A stretch of DNA of 64,000 bases. It comes from CAVRTM01 sp963696105 (lineage in GTDB: Bacteria > Actinomycetota > Actinomycetes > Actinomycetales > Dermatophilaceae). Position numbers and translations under genes: made by a program. The notes under the pieces were generated by a model. The model did not search any database and was not told the origin of the DNA. It saw only the letters and a program-made list of their open reading frames with translations. The number at the start of each line of letters is the position of its first letter. The first letter of the stretch is position 1. The stretch is from the NCBI GenBank assembly GCA_963696105.1, contig CAVOIP010000005.1:186001-250000 (forward strand). The letters are read 5' to 3'. This document shows positions 43,552 through 52,698 of this stretch, piece after piece.

Positions 43552-45063
43552 ATGAGCGACCACTCGATACTGCGGACCAAGCCGGTGGAGGACGTCCTCG
43601 CCCAAGGCGGTGACGAGGAGGACGGGCACGGCGGCCGCTCGAGCGGATCGGCGCTCAAGCGCCGTCTGGGCCCGCTCGACCTCATGGGCTTCGGCGTCGG
43701 CATCGTCATCGGCACCGGGATCTTCACGCTCACCGGCATCGAGGCCAAGAACCACGCCGGGCCCGGAGTCGTCATCTCGTTCGGCATCGCCGGCGTCGTG
43801 AGCCTGCTCGCGGCCCTGTGCTACGCCGAGATGTCCTCCGCCGTCCCGACGGCCGGGAGCGCCTACACCTACGCGTACGCCACGATCGGTGAGGTGTTCG
43901 CGTGGATCATCGGCTGGGACCTGATCCTCGAGTTCGCCCTCGGCGCAGCGGTCGTCGCCCGCGGGTGGTCGGGCTACCTGCAGGAGCTGTTCGGCCTGCC
44001 GCCGTCGATCTTCGGTGAGGGCTCGACCATCAACGTCGGTGCCGTCGCCATCGTGCTGGTGCTCGGCGTCGTCGCGCTCGTCGGCATCCGCGAGAGCGCC
44101 CGGGTCACGAACGCGCTCGTCGTGGTCAAGGTGGCGATCTGCCTCTTCGTCATCGTCGCCGGCGCGTTCTTCGTCCAGAAGGCCAACCTCACCCCCTTCA
44201 TCCCGGCCTCAGCCCCGGTCCAGCAGGGCACCAGCGGCCTGAAGCAGCCGCTGGGCCAGGCGCTGTTCGGGATCGAGCCGTCGGCCTTCGGCTTCGCCGG
44301 CATCCTCACCGCCGCGGCGGTGGTCTTCTTCGCCTACACCGGGTTCGAGGCCGTGGCGAACATGGGCGAGGAGACCCGGCGCCCGGCGCGTGACCTGCCC
44401 CTGGGCCTGCTCGGCACCCTCGGCCTGTGCACCGTGCTCTACATCGGCGTGTCGTTCGTGCTCACCGGGATGGTGAAGTACAACCGGATCAGCGAGGGCG
44501 CGCCGATCGCCAACGCCTTCGAGCAGGTCGGCCTCAGCTGGGCGGCCAAGCTCGTCTCGGTCGCCGCCATCTGCGGGCTGACGTCGGTCATCCTCGTGGA
44601 CATCCTCGCCATGGGACGGATCGGCTTCGCGATGGGCCGCGACCGGCTGCTCCCGCCCGCCGTCGCCAAGATCCACCCCAAGTGGGGCACGCCGTACCGC
44701 ATCACGGCCGGGACCATCGTGTTCGTCGCGGTCCTGGCCGGCCTCGTCCCGCTCAGCGCCCTGGCCGACCTGGTCAGCATCGGCACGCTGTTCGCCTTCA
44801 TCGTCGTCTCGATCGCGGTGCCGGTGCTGCGCCGCACGAAGCCGGAGATGAAGCGGCCGTTCCGGACGCCGTTCTCCCCCGTTCTCCCGATCGTGTCCGC
44901 CCTGGCCTGCCTCTACCTGATGACCAACCTCAGCCTGGAGACGTGGCTGCGGTTCGCGGTGTGGATGGCGGTGGGTCTCGCGGTCTACCTCACCTACGGG
45001 CGCCGCAACGCCCGGCTGGCCCAGACCGACTACGACCGCAACGCCTCGAGCACCGCACGCTGA
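43552..45063 (+). CDS. APC-superfamily amino-acid permease
   Basis: A 503-aa transporter with 12 or more membrane helices of the cationic-amino-acid/YfnA type. The first helix carries GFGVGIVIGTGIFTLTGIEA; later blocks are FFAYTGFEAVANMGEETRRP and MGRIGFAMGRDRLLPPAVA. It takes up an amino acid by proton coupling. Because hppD is the convergent neighbour and aromatic catabolism genes flank it, an aromatic substrate is possible but not shown. Confidence 0.91.
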   Translation: MSDHSILRTKPVEDVLAQGGDEEDGHGGRSSGSALKRRLGPLDLMGFGVGIVIGTGIFTLTGIEAKNHAGPGVVISFGIAGVVSLLAALCYAEMSSAVPTAGSAYTYAYATIGEVFAWIIGWDLILEFALGAAVVARGWSGYLQELFGLPPSIFGEGSTINVGAVAIVLVLGVVALVGIRESARVTNALVVVKVAICLFVIVAGAFFVQKANLTPFIPASAPVQQGTSGLKQPLGQALFGIEPSAFGFAGILTAAAVVFFAYTGFEAVANMGEETRRPARDLPLGLLGTLGLCTVLYIGVSFVLTGMVKYNRISEGAPIANAFEQVGLSWAAKLVSVAAICGLTSVILVDILAMGRIGFAMGRDRLLPPAVAKIHPKWGTPYRITAGTIVFVAVLAGLVPLSALADLVSIGTLFAFIVVSIAVPVLRRTKPEMKRPFRTPFSPVLPIVSALACLYLMTNLSLETWLRFAVWMAVGLAVYLTYGRRNARLAQTDYDRNASSTAR

Positions 45064-45086
45064 GGTCCCAGCTCGTACGCCGCTGC

Positions 45087-45116
45087 GGCCCGCTCCCGCA
45101 TCAACGGGGGCGGGCC
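45087..45116. terminator. Convergent terminator between permease and hppD
   Basis: GGCCCGCTCCCG (45087-45098) and CGGGGGCGGGCC (45105-45116) form a 12-bp stem with one G-T pair and a 6-nt loop. Confidence 0.82.
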
Positions 45117-45136
45117 GCGGCCGTGCGGGCCGGGGA

Positions 45137-46342
45137 TCAGAGGTTGCCGCGGCGCTCCTGCTCGCGCTCGATGGCCTCGAACAGCGCCTTGAAGTTGCCC
45201 TTGCCGAAGCCCAGCGAGCCGTGGCGCTCGATCATCTCGAAGAACACCGTGGGGCGGTCGCCGACCGGGCGGGTGAAGATCTGCAGGAGATAACCGTCCT
45301 CGTCCCGGTCGACGAGGATGCCGCGCTTCTGCAGCTCCTCGATCGGGACCCGGACGTTGCCGATGCGCTCGCGCAGGGCGGGGTCCTCGTAGTACGAGTC
45401 CGGGGTCGAGAGGAACTCCACACCCTCGGCGCGCATGGCGTCGACCGTCGCGAGGATGTCGTTGGTCGCCAGCGCGAGGTGCTGCACGCCCGGGCCGTCG
45501 TAGAACTCGAGGAACTCATCGATCTGGCTCTTCTTCTTGGCGATCGCCGGCTCGTTGAGCGGGAACTTGACCCGGTGGTTGCCGTTGGCGACGACCTTGG
45601 ACATCAGCGCCGAGTAGTCGGTGGCGATGTCGTCGCCGACGAACTCGGCCATGTTCACGAAGCCCATGACCTTGTTGTAGTACGTCACCCACTCATCCAT
45701 CCGGCCCAGCTCGACGTTGCCGACCACGTGGTCGAGGGCCTGGAACATCCGCCGCGGCGCACCGTCCCGCTTGACGAAGCCCGAGGTGCGCTCGACGTAG
45801 CCGGGCAGGTAGATGCCGGTGTAGCGCGAGCGGTCGATGAGGGTGTGACGCGTGTCGCCGTACGCGGCGATCGCCGCGACCCGGACGGTGCCGTGCTCGT
45901 CGGAGACGTCCTCGGGCTCCTGGACGATGGTGGCGCCCATGGCGCGGGCGTGCTCGATGCAGCGGTCGACGTCCGGCACCTCCAGGGCGATGTCGACGAC
46001 GCCGTCGCCGTGACGCCGGTGGTGGTCGTGCAGGGGGCTCTGGGGCGAGACGCCACCCTTGACCACGAAACGGCAGGAGCCGCTCTTGAGCACGAACGCC
46101 TTGTGGTCGCGGTTGCCGGTCTCCGGGCCGCTGTAGGCGACCAGCTCCATGCCGTACGCGGACTGGTAGTAGTGCGCGGTCTGCGTGGCGTTGCCGACGA
46201 CGAACACCAGCGCGTCCCAGCCGGTCACCGGGAACGGGTCCTTGGTCTGGTCGTAGGCCACGAGCCCGACGAGCTGCTTGAGCTGGTCCAGGTCGAGGTC
46301 GGCGTCGCGCTCTTCGGGTGTCAGGGCGATGGTGTCGGTCAT
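45137..46342 (-). CDS. hppD: 4-Hydroxyphenylpyruvate dioxygenase
   Basis: A 401-aa VOC-fold enzyme converting 4-hydroxyphenylpyruvate to homogentisate, the substrate of HmgA. The iron triad can be seen: His in ALDHVVGNVELGR, His in GVQHLALATNDI, and Glu in TVFFEMIERHG. The C-terminal FGKGNFKALFEAIEREQ is typical. ATG 46342 (MTDTIALTPEE) is preferred over the upstream ATG at 46381. It is divergent from an Lrp-type regulator that may control it. Confidence 0.96.
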   Translation of the reverse strand: MTDTIALTPEERDADLDLDQLKQLVGLVAYDQTKDPFPVTGWDALVFVVGNATQTAHYYQSAYGMELVAYSGPETGNRDHKAFVLKSGSCRFVVKGGVSPQSPLHDHHRRHGDGVVDIALEVPDVDRCIEHARAMGATIVQEPEDVSDEHGTVRVAAIAAYGDTRHTLIDRSRYTGIYLPGYVERTSGFVKRDGAPRRMFQALDHVVGNVELGRMDEWVTYYNKVMGFVNMAEFVGDDIATDYSALMSKVVANGNHRVKFPLNEPAIAKKKSQIDEFLEFYDGPGVQHLALATNDILATVDAMRAEGVEFLSTPDSYYEDPALRERIGNVRVPIEELQKRGILVDRDEDGYLLQIFTRPVGDRPTVFFEMIERHGSLGFGKGNFKALFEAIEREQERRGNL

Positions 46343-46449
46343 GGCTGCACTGTGGACCACCGGCCACAGGTGGGCAACCATGCCGCTGGACCCTGGTCAC
46401 GATGTACAACCTGTTGCCTTGGACCGGTAGATGGCTGGACACTCTGCCC
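46343..46449. promoter_or_regulatory. hppD / Lrp-regulator divergent control region
   Basis: 107 bp between divergent starts. It contains a small dyad CAAC-CT-GTTG and a second GGGCAACC element, candidates for Lrp-type binding. Evidence is positional only. Confidence 0.35.
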
Positions 46450-46926
46450 ATGACGATCGACGCCCTCGACGGCCGCCTGCTCACCCTGCTCACCGAGCTG
46501 CCGCAGATCGGCGTGCTCGGGGCGTCACGGGCGCTCGGCGTGGCCCGCGGCACGGTGCAGGCTCGCCTCGACCGGCTTCTCCAGCGCGGGGTGATCACGA
46601 CGATGGCACCCCACGTCGACCCGTCCGCGCTCGGCTTCCCGGTGACGGCGTTCTGCACGCTGGAGATCCGCCAGGGGCGAGGCCACGACCCGGTGGTCAC
46701 GCACCTCTCGGGGATCCCGGAGGTGCTCGAGGCGCACACCATCACCGGGTCCGGGGACCTGTGGATCCGCGTCGTCGCACGGGACAACACCGACCTGCAG
46801 CGGGTGATCGACCAGGTCGTGGACGAGGGGCACGTCGTCCGGGCCTCCACCGTCATCGCCCTGGCCAGCCAGATCGGCTACCGCACCCTGCCGCTGGTGC
46901 AGGCGGCCGCGTCAGCGCAGGAGTGA
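46450..46926 (+). CDS. Lrp/AsnC-family transcriptional regulator
   Basis: A 158-aa regulator: helix-turn-helix at about residues 20-45 (GVLGASRALGVARGTVQARLDRL) and a C-terminal RAM/AsnC ligand domain (AFCTLEIRQG, VLEAHTITGSGDLWIRVVA). Divergent from hppD, as in many actinomycetes, so it probably senses an aromatic amino acid and regulates hppD. Its last 15 bases overlap the IclR gene on the other strand. Confidence 0.92.
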   Translation: MTIDALDGRLLTLLTELPQIGVLGASRALGVARGTVQARLDRLLQRGVITTMAPHVDPSALGFPVTAFCTLEIRQGRGHDPVVTHLSGIPEVLEAHTITGSGDLWIRVVARDNTDLQRVIDQVVDEGHVVRASTVIALASQIGYRTLPLVQAAASAQE

Positions 46927-47595
46927 GGCGATCTCCCGGGCGGCCGCCTGCACCTTCGGGCCGACGCTGGAGGCGTCCAGCTCGACCATCGACACCACGC
47001 CGAGCGACGCCTCGAGACCAGCCACGCCGACCAGCGGGGCCGCGATGCCGTGCGCCCCGGACTGCAGCTCCCCGTCGGTGGCGACGTAGCCGTCCTGCCC
47101 CCGCCGGGCGGCGAGGATCGCGCGGCCGGCCGCACCGCGGTCGAGCGCATGCCGGGTTCCGATGCGGTAGGCCACGTGGTAGCTGGTCCAGGACGGCTCC
47201 ACCACGGCGATCGCCAGCGCCTCACCGCCCTCGACGACGGTGAGGTGCGCCGTGGCGCCCACCGTGTCGGCGAGCGCGCGCAGGGTGGGGAGAGCCCCCT
47301 CGCGCAGCAGCGGCAGCACGGAGCTGGACAGGCGGGTGATGGCCAGTCCCAGCCGGACCCGGCCGTCCTCACGCCGACGGACGAAGTCGCGGGCCTCCAG
47401 CGTGGCCACCAGCCGGTAGACCACCGGGCGACCGACCCCGAGCTCGGCGGCGAGCTCGGTCACGGTGAGGCCGCCGGCGTGCTCGCGCGAACCGAGCAGC
47501 TGCAGCACGGCGAGGCCGCGGTCCAGCGTCTGCGACGTCTCTCCCCCGACGGCGCGCCGCGCGCCGGTGCTGGGCTCGCCGGCGGGAGTGGTCAC
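46912..47595 (-). CDS. IclR-family transcriptional regulator
   Basis: A 227-aa regulator. The N-terminal winged helix spans about 22-85 (TLDRGLAVLQLLG, LTVTELAAELGVGRPVVYRL) and the effector-binding GAF-like domain about 100-225 (LDRGAAGRAILAARRG). IclR proteins often control aromatic catabolism operons. Its convergent tail-to-tail overlap with the Lrp gene near hppD suggests that role, without proof. Confidence 0.92.
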   Translation of the reverse strand: MTTPAGEPSTGARRAVGGETSQTLDRGLAVLQLLGSREHAGGLTVTELAAELGVGRPVVYRLVATLEARDFVRRREDGRVRLGLAITRLSSSVLPLLREGALPTLRALADTVGATAHLTVVEGGEALAIAVVEPSWTSYHVAYRIGTRHALDRGAAGRAILAARRGQDGYVATDGELQSGAHGIAAPLVGVAGLEASLGVVSMVELDASSVGPKVQAAAREIASLLR

Positions 47596-47740
47596 GCGCC
47601 CACGGTACCGCCGGGAAGACCGCGGTGACGCGGCCCGCAGGCCCGTGGAGGATGCCCGCTCGTGCCCGCGCCTCTGCGGCCCCGGAGACTCCGAGGAAGC
47701 GGCGGCTCCAGGGCCCGGCAGGGCGGGCGACCCCTCGGGC

Positions 47741-49492
47741 TCAGCGCCGTCCGACGAACCAGCGCCGGATCGTCTCGATCCGCTCGGTCACCTGCTCGGC
47801 GGTCGCCTGGTCCAGCGCCGGGCCGCCGCAGTGACGACGAAGGTCGGTGTGGACCACGGCGTGCGGGGCGCCGTTCTTGCGCGCGTATGCAGAGACCAGG
47901 GCGTTGAGCTCCTTGCGGGTGGCGGCCAGGGCGCGGTGGGCCGACACCTGCTCCTCGGCCTTGCGGGACCGGCCGGCGCCCTGCGCCGACTGGCGCTCAC
48001 GCAGCAGGGTGGCCACCTGGTCGGGCTCGAGCAGTCCGGGCAGCCCGAGGAAGTCCTCCTCCTCGTCCGAGCCCGGCGCCCCGCCCAGGCCGAACTGCTC
48101 GGCGTCGAACAGCACGTGGTCGAACTCCGCCTCGGACTCCAGCGCCTCGAACGCGAGCTGGTCGATGTCGGCGGTGGACTCGGTGCGGTTGGCCGCGGCG
48201 AGCAGCGCGTCCTCGGGGGCCCACATGGAGTCCTCGGGGTTGTCGGACTTCGGCCGGTCGAGGGCGTGGTCCCGCTCGTCCTCCAGCCGGGCGGCGTGCT
48301 CGAGGATCAACGGGACGCTGGGCAGGAACACCGAGGCGGTCTCGCCCCGGCGCCGGGCGCGGACGAACCGGCCGACGGCCTGGGCGAAGAACAGCGGCGT
48401 GGACGTCGACGTGGCGTAGACCCCCACGCTGAGCCGGGGCACGTCCACCCCCTCGGAGACCATCCGCACCGCGACCATCCACCGCTGGTTCCCCTCGGCG
48501 AAGGCCTCGATGTTGCCCGAGGACCCGGCGTAGTCGGAGAGCACGACGACGGGCTTCTCGCCGCAGATCGACTCCAGGATCTTGGCGTAGGCGCGGGCCT
48601 GGGTCTGGTCGGTGGCGATGACGAGGCCGCCCGCGTCGGGCACCCCGCGGCGTACCTCGGTGAGGCGGCGGTCGGCAGCGGTCAGCACGGCCGGGATCCA
48701 CTCGCCCTTGGCGTCCAGCGCCGTGCGCCAGGCATGGGCGGTGAGGTCCTTGGTCAGCGGCTCGCCGAGGCGGGCGGAGACCTCGTCACCGGCCTTGGTG
48801 CGCCAGCGCATCGCACCGCCGTACGCCAGGAACAGGACCGGCCGCACGACGCCGTCGCGCAGCGCCTCGGCGTAGCCGTAGGTGTAGTCCGCCGAGGACC
48901 GGCGGATGCCGTCGCGGCCCTCGGCGTAGGTGACGAACGGGATGGGGCTGGTGTCCGACCGGAACGGCGTGCCGGTGAGGCAGACCCGGCGGGTGGCTGG
49001 CTCGAACGCCTCGCGGATCGCGTCGCCCCAGGACAGGTTGTCGCCGCCGTGGTGGACCTCATCGAGGATGACCAGGGTGGGCGCGGCCTCGGTGCGGGCC
49101 CGGTGCAGCAGCGGCTTGCTGGCGACCTGGGCATAGGTGAGGGCCACGCCGTCGAACTCGGCGTTGTGCCGGCCCTGGGCGTTGGTGAAGTGCGGGTCGA
49201 TGCTGATGCCCACCCGGGCGGCGGCGTCGGCCCACTGGGTCTTCAGGTGCTCGGTGGGGGCGACGACGGTGACCCGCCGGACGATCCCCCGCGCCAGCAG
49301 CTCGGTCGCAAGGCGAAGCGCGTAGGTCGTCTTGCCGGCGCCGGGCGTGGCGACGGCGAGGAAGTCGCGGGGGGCTTCGCGCAGGTACTGGTCCAGGGCC
49401 GCGGCCTGCCAGGCACGGAGCTTGGAGGCGGTGCCCCAGGCCGCCCGCTCCGGGAACGCTGGGGACAGGTGAGATGCGGCTGTGGTGCTCAT
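47741..49492 (-). CDS. SF2 DEAD/DEAH-box-type helicase
   Basis: A 583-aa ATP-dependent helicase. Walker A is VATPGAGKTTYALR, motif II ILDEVHHGGDNL (DEVH), motif III CLTGTPFRSD, and motif VI QAVGRFVRARR. The core resembles UvrB/type I restriction-like SF2 enzymes. A 180-residue C-terminal region has coiled-coil-like stretches (EEQVSAHRALAATRKELN). Its nucleic-acid role is not established. Start at ATG 49492; the upstream in-frame ATG at 49528 is less likely. Confidence 0.9.
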   Translation of the reverse strand: MSTTAASHLSPAFPERAAWGTASKLRAWQAAALDQYLREAPRDFLAVATPGAGKTTYALRLATELLARGIVRRVTVVAPTEHLKTQWADAAARVGISIDPHFTNAQGRHNAEFDGVALTYAQVASKPLLHRARTEAAPTLVILDEVHHGGDNLSWGDAIREAFEPATRRVCLTGTPFRSDTSPIPFVTYAEGRDGIRRSSADYTYGYAEALRDGVVRPVLFLAYGGAMRWRTKAGDEVSARLGEPLTKDLTAHAWRTALDAKGEWIPAVLTAADRRLTEVRRGVPDAGGLVIATDQTQARAYAKILESICGEKPVVVLSDYAGSSGNIEAFAEGNQRWMVAVRMVSEGVDVPRLSVGVYATSTSTPLFFAQAVGRFVRARRRGETASVFLPSVPLILEHAARLEDERDHALDRPKSDNPEDSMWAPEDALLAAANRTESTADIDQLAFEALESEAEFDHVLFDAEQFGLGGAPGSDEEEDFLGLPGLLEPDQVATLLRERQSAQGAGRSRKAEEQVSAHRALAATRKELNALVSAYARKNGAPHAVVHTDLRRHCGGPALDQATAEQVTERIETIRRWFVGRR

Positions 49493-49610
49493 AGGCGTTC
49501 GAGGATAACGACTTCCGGCCCGGGACATGCCCGGGGCCCCGCCTGGTCGAGCGGGGCCGACGCGCGTGTTATCGCGTGTCGTCGCCCCGGCGAGGGCCGG
49601 CCCGGACCGG

Positions 49611-49943
49611 TCAGTCCTTGCCGTCCTGGGGGGCCCGCAGCCCGTCGTAGATCTCCTGGCAGACCGGACACACGGGGAACTTCTTGGGGTCGCGACCGGG
49701 CACCCAGACCTTGCCGCACAGGGCCACCACCGGCTCGCCGGACAGGGCGCTCTCGAGGATCTTCTCCTTGCGCACGTAGTGCGAGAAGCGCTCGTGGTCG
49801 CCCGGCTCCTGCAGCTGCTCCTCGACCTGCTCGCGCTCCAGCACCGCCGTGGAGGTCCCGGGCCCGCTCGGGTCGGACTGGCGCTCGGGCTGCGGCGCGA
49901 ACGGGTCGGAGGGGTCGCTCATCGACGGCTGACGGTCGCTCAT
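49611..49943 (-). CDS. DUF3039-family zinc-binding protein
   Basis: A 110-aa soluble protein of unknown function. The C-terminal half has VVALCGKVWVPGRDPKKFP and CPVCQEIYDGL; Cys in the first and CPVC in the second form a likely zinc site. TAGAAT lies 7 nt before ATG 49943, so translation is probably leaderless from this ATG rather than from the second Met. Confidence 0.88.
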   Translation of the reverse strand: MSDRQPSMSDPSDPFAPQPERQSDPSGPGTSTAVLEREQVEEQLQEPGDHERFSHYVRKEKILESALSGEPVVALCGKVWVPGRDPKKFPVCPVCQEIYDGLRAPQDGKD

Positions 49944-49950
49944 GGCCTCG

Positions 49951-49956
49951 ATTCTA
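49951..49956 (-). promoter_or_regulatory. Leaderless -10 box TAGAAT for DUF3039
   Basis: TANNNT box 7 nt upstream of ATG 49943, the best match to TATAAT among such boxes in the window. Confidence 0.65.
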
Positions 49957-50004
49957 GGCGCCGCGACGGGCCGGTACGGCGCGCCGTACCCGTCCGCTCG
50001 CCGG

Positions 50005-50571
50005 TCAGTTCATCGTGGGGTCGTCGGGAAACGTCGCGACGAGCGCCAGGTTGCCGCGCTGGCGGCGCAGGACGACCCGCCAGAGCCGGTCCGGCTCGGG
50101 GCTGAAGGCGTCGCGCGCCTCGGCGTCCACGACGTACCAGCCGCCAGCCTGGATCTCCCCCTCGAGCTGGCCTGCGGACCACCCGGCGTAACCGGCGAAG
50201 ATGCGCATGCCGGCGATCTCGGGGACCACGACCGGTGGCGGGACGTCGAGGTCGACCAGGCCGAGGCCGCCGAAGAGGCGGCGGACCCCCAGCGGCTCGT
50301 CCGTGTCACCGGGCACGGTGACGATGCCGAGGGCGGAGTCCAGCGCCACCGGGCCGCCCTGGAAGAGCTGGGCCGGCGGGGTGACGTAGGCCTGCCACGG
50401 CGGCAGCACGGAGTCGACCTCGGCGTCCAGGGGCTTGTTGAGCACCACCCCTTGCGCGCCGTCGTCGCCGTGGTGCAGGAGCAGCACGACGCTGCGCTTG
50501 AACACATCACCCCCGGTGTGCGGGGTCGCGACAAGCAGCTGCCCGGTGAGGAAGGACTCCACACCGGGCAT
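50005..50571 (-). CDS. YqgE/AlgH (DUF179) family protein
   Basis: A 188-aa protein beginning SFLTGQLLVATPHTGGDVF, with VVLLLHHGDDGAQGVVLNKP, QLFQGGPVALDS and RIFAGYAGWSAGQLEGEI, all diagnostic of YqgE/AlgH. Molecular function is unresolved; a regulatory role has been proposed in other bacteria. Here it is upstream of DUF3039 on the same strand and downstream of the DEAD-box helicase terminator. Confidence 0.93.
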   Translation of the reverse strand: MPGVESFLTGQLLVATPHTGGDVFKRSVVLLLHHGDDGAQGVVLNKPLDAEVDSVLPPWQAYVTPPAQLFQGGPVALDSALGIVTVPGDTDEPLGVRRLFGGLGLVDLDVPPPVVVPEIAGMRIFAGYAGWSAGQLEGEIQAGGWYVVDAEARDAFSPEPDRLWRVVLRRQRGNLALVATFPDDPTMN

Positions 50572-50591
50572 TCTCGCCTGTTCGGCGGCGC

Positions 50592-50630
50592 GCCGCAGGC
50601 CTGGCCCCGGCTCGGGGTCAGGCCTGCGGC
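50592..50630 (-). terminator. DEAD-box helicase terminator
   Basis: A 17-bp stem (50592-50608 with 50614-50630, one G-T pair) and 5-nt loop, immediately past the helicase stop at 50637. Confidence 0.88.
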
Positions 50631-50636
50631 ACGCGG

Positions 50637-52655
50637 TCAGGAGCGGGGGCCGCGGAAGCTGCGCGGGCCACGGCTGCCGCCGCCGGTCGGGCCGCCCCGG
50701 CCGCCGCGGCCGTGCTGCGGCCGGCGGTGGCCCCGCTGCTCCCCGTCGAGCAGGCGACGCACCTGGCTCTCCGGGATCGGCACGCCGCTCGGGGTGCGGG
50801 CTCCGGCCTCTACCAGGCTGGCGTCGCCGGGGACGGTGCGGGACGGGACGGCGTCGATGCCGGCGTCACGGGCGAGGCGCTCCATGCCGCGACGCTGGTG
50901 CGGCAGGGCCAGGGTGATGACCGTGCCCCGGTCGCCCGCACGGGCGGTGCGCCCGGAGCGGTGCAGGTAGTCCTTGTGGTCGGCCGGCGGGTCGACCTGC
51001 AGGACGACGCTGACGTCGTCGACGTGGATGCCGCGGGCGGCGACGTCGGTGGCGACCAGCACCGGGAGGGTGCCGTCCTTGAAGGCGCCGAGGACGCGGT
51101 TGCGGGCGCCCTGGTTGAGGCCGCCGTGCAGGGCCGCCGCGAAGACGCCCTGCTCACGCAGCTGCTCGGCGACGCGGTCGGCGCCGAGCTTGGTGCGCAC
51201 GAAGACGACGGTGCGTCCCTCGCGGTTGGCGACCTCGGCGGTGATCGACTTCTTGTGCATGGGGTCGATCAGCATGATGTGGTGCGCCATCGTCGTGACG
51301 CTGGCCGAGGCCGCGTCCGTCGAGTGCGTCACGGCGTCCTTGAGGTAGCGCTCGACCAGCTGGTCGATGCCCCGGTCCAGGGTCGCCGAGAACAGCAGCC
51401 GCTGGCCGCCCTCGGGGATCCGGTCGAGGATCGCCGTGATCTCGGGCAGGAAGCCCATCTCGGCCATGTGGTCGGCCTCGTCGAGGACGGCGATGGTGCA
51501 GTCGCCCAGGTCGACCGCGCCGCGCTCGATCAGGTCGTTGAGGCGACCCGGGGTGGCGATGAGGAGGTCGACGCCGCGGTCCAGCGCGCTGAGCTGGGGC
51601 TGGTACGGCATGCCGCCGGCGACGAGCTTGTGTCGCAGACCCAGGACGTGCACCAGCGGCTCGAGGGCGTCGCTGATCTGCATCGCGAGCTCACGGGTGG
51701 GGCTCATGACCAGGGCCTTGGGCCGGCGCGCCGCGGCCGGGGAGCCGGCGGCCAGGCGGGCCAGGGTCGGCAGGCCGAACGCGAGCGTCTTGCCCGAGCC
51801 GGTCTGACCGCGGCCGAGGACGTCCTTGCCGGCCATCGCGTCCGGGATGGTCGCGACCTGGATCGGGAACGGCGTCGTGATGCCGTCACGGGCCAGGCGC
51901 GCCACCAGCTGCTTGGGCAGTCCCAGGGCCGCGAACCCGTTGTCCTGGGCCACGGTCACGGGCGGCTGGTCGGTGGGCGGCGTGAACTTCGCGCGGGGGG
52001 CGAGCTCGGCGCGTCGGTCGTCGCGCTGGAACGGGCGCGGGGCCCGGTCGTCACGCTTCCACTCGGTGCGCGCCGGACGCTCGTCACGGCTGAACGAACG
52101 AGGCGCCCGGTCATCCCGGCGGTCGCTGCTGCGGGCCGGACGGTCGTCACGCTTCCACTCGGTGCGCGCCGGACGCTCGTCACGGCTGAACGAACGAGGC
52201 GCCCGGTCATCCCGGCGGTCGCTGCTGCGGGCCGGACGGTCGTCACGCTTCCACTCGGTGCGCGCCGGACGCTCGTCACGGCTGAACGAACGAGGCGCCC
52301 GGTCATCCCGGCGGTCGCTGCTGCGGGCCGGACGGTCGTCACGCTTCCACTCGGTGCGCGCCGGACGCTCGTCACGGCTGAACGAACGAGGCGCCCGGTC
52401 ATCCCGGCGGTCGCTGCTGCGGGCCGGACGGTCGTCACGCTTCCACTCGGTGCGCGCCGGACGCTCGTCACGGCTGAACGAACGAGGCGCCCGGTCATCC
52501 CGGCCGGCGGAGCGGGGGGCGCGGTCGTCGTACGACGCGCTCGGGCCGCCCTGGCCGCGGTGCGGCTTCTTGGCGGTGTTCTGGGCCTCGGCCTTCTTGG
52601 CCGTGCTCCAACGGGCTTTCTTGGGCGCACTGACGCGCCCGACGTGCTTGCTCAC
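50637..52655 (-). CDS. DEAD-box ATP-dependent RNA helicase with tandem-repeat N-terminus
   Basis: About 672 aa. Residues 40-190 are a disordered Arg/Asp-rich region made of four perfect 32-residue units (DDRAPRSFSR...RPARSSDRR) and a partial fifth. The helicase core has the Q region FAALGLPKQLVARL, GRGQTGSGKTLAF, PTRELAMQ, VLDEADHMAEMGF, LLFSATLDR and HRSGRTARAG. The C-terminus is Gly/Arg-rich (RGGPTGGGSRGPRSF). It unwinds structured RNA, perhaps in cold adaptation or ribosome assembly. GTG 52655 is preferred to TTG 52661. Confidence 0.93.
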   Translation of the reverse strand: MSKHVGRVSAPKKARWSTAKKAEAQNTAKKPHRGQGGPSASYDDRAPRSAGRDDRAPRSFSRDERPARTEWKRDDRPARSSDRRDDRAPRSFSRDERPARTEWKRDDRPARSSDRRDDRAPRSFSRDERPARTEWKRDDRPARSSDRRDDRAPRSFSRDERPARTEWKRDDRPARSSDRRDDRAPRSFSRDERPARTEWKRDDRAPRPFQRDDRRAELAPRAKFTPPTDQPPVTVAQDNGFAALGLPKQLVARLARDGITTPFPIQVATIPDAMAGKDVLGRGQTGSGKTLAFGLPTLARLAAGSPAAARRPKALVMSPTRELAMQISDALEPLVHVLGLRHKLVAGGMPYQPQLSALDRGVDLLIATPGRLNDLIERGAVDLGDCTIAVLDEADHMAEMGFLPEITAILDRIPEGGQRLLFSATLDRGIDQLVERYLKDAVTHSTDAASASVTTMAHHIMLIDPMHKKSITAEVANREGRTVVFVRTKLGADRVAEQLREQGVFAAALHGGLNQGARNRVLGAFKDGTLPVLVATDVAARGIHVDDVSVVLQVDPPADHKDYLHRSGRTARAGDRGTVITLALPHQRRGMERLARDAGIDAVPSRTVPGDASLVEAGARTPSGVPIPESQVRRLLDGEQRGHRRPQHGRGGRGGPTGGGSRGPRSFRGPRS
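52045..52500. repeat. 96-bp in-frame tandem repeat, about 4.75 copies
   Basis: CGGTCGTCACGCTTCCACTC recurs at 52045, 52141, 52237, 52333 and 52429, exactly 96 bp apart, and the units between look identical at the nucleotide level. It encodes the 32-aa units of the helicase. Confidence 0.95.
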
Positions 52656-52674
52656 AGGCAAAGTCCACTTCGGT

Positions 52675-52698
52675 GCTCGAGGTAGGCACGCCTCGAGC
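52675..52698. promoter_or_regulatory. Perfect inverted repeat in helicase 5' region
   Basis: GCTCGAGG (52675-52682) and CCTCGAGC (52691-52698) with an 8-nt spacer, 20 bp upstream of the start. It could be an operator or an mRNA hairpin near the ribosome binding site. Regulation of this helicase by RNA structure is speculation. Confidence 0.5.

Noticed and set aside
52045..52500. CRISPR array
   Set aside because: The units are contiguous without spacers, in frame with a helicase, and encode a regular 32-aa repeat.
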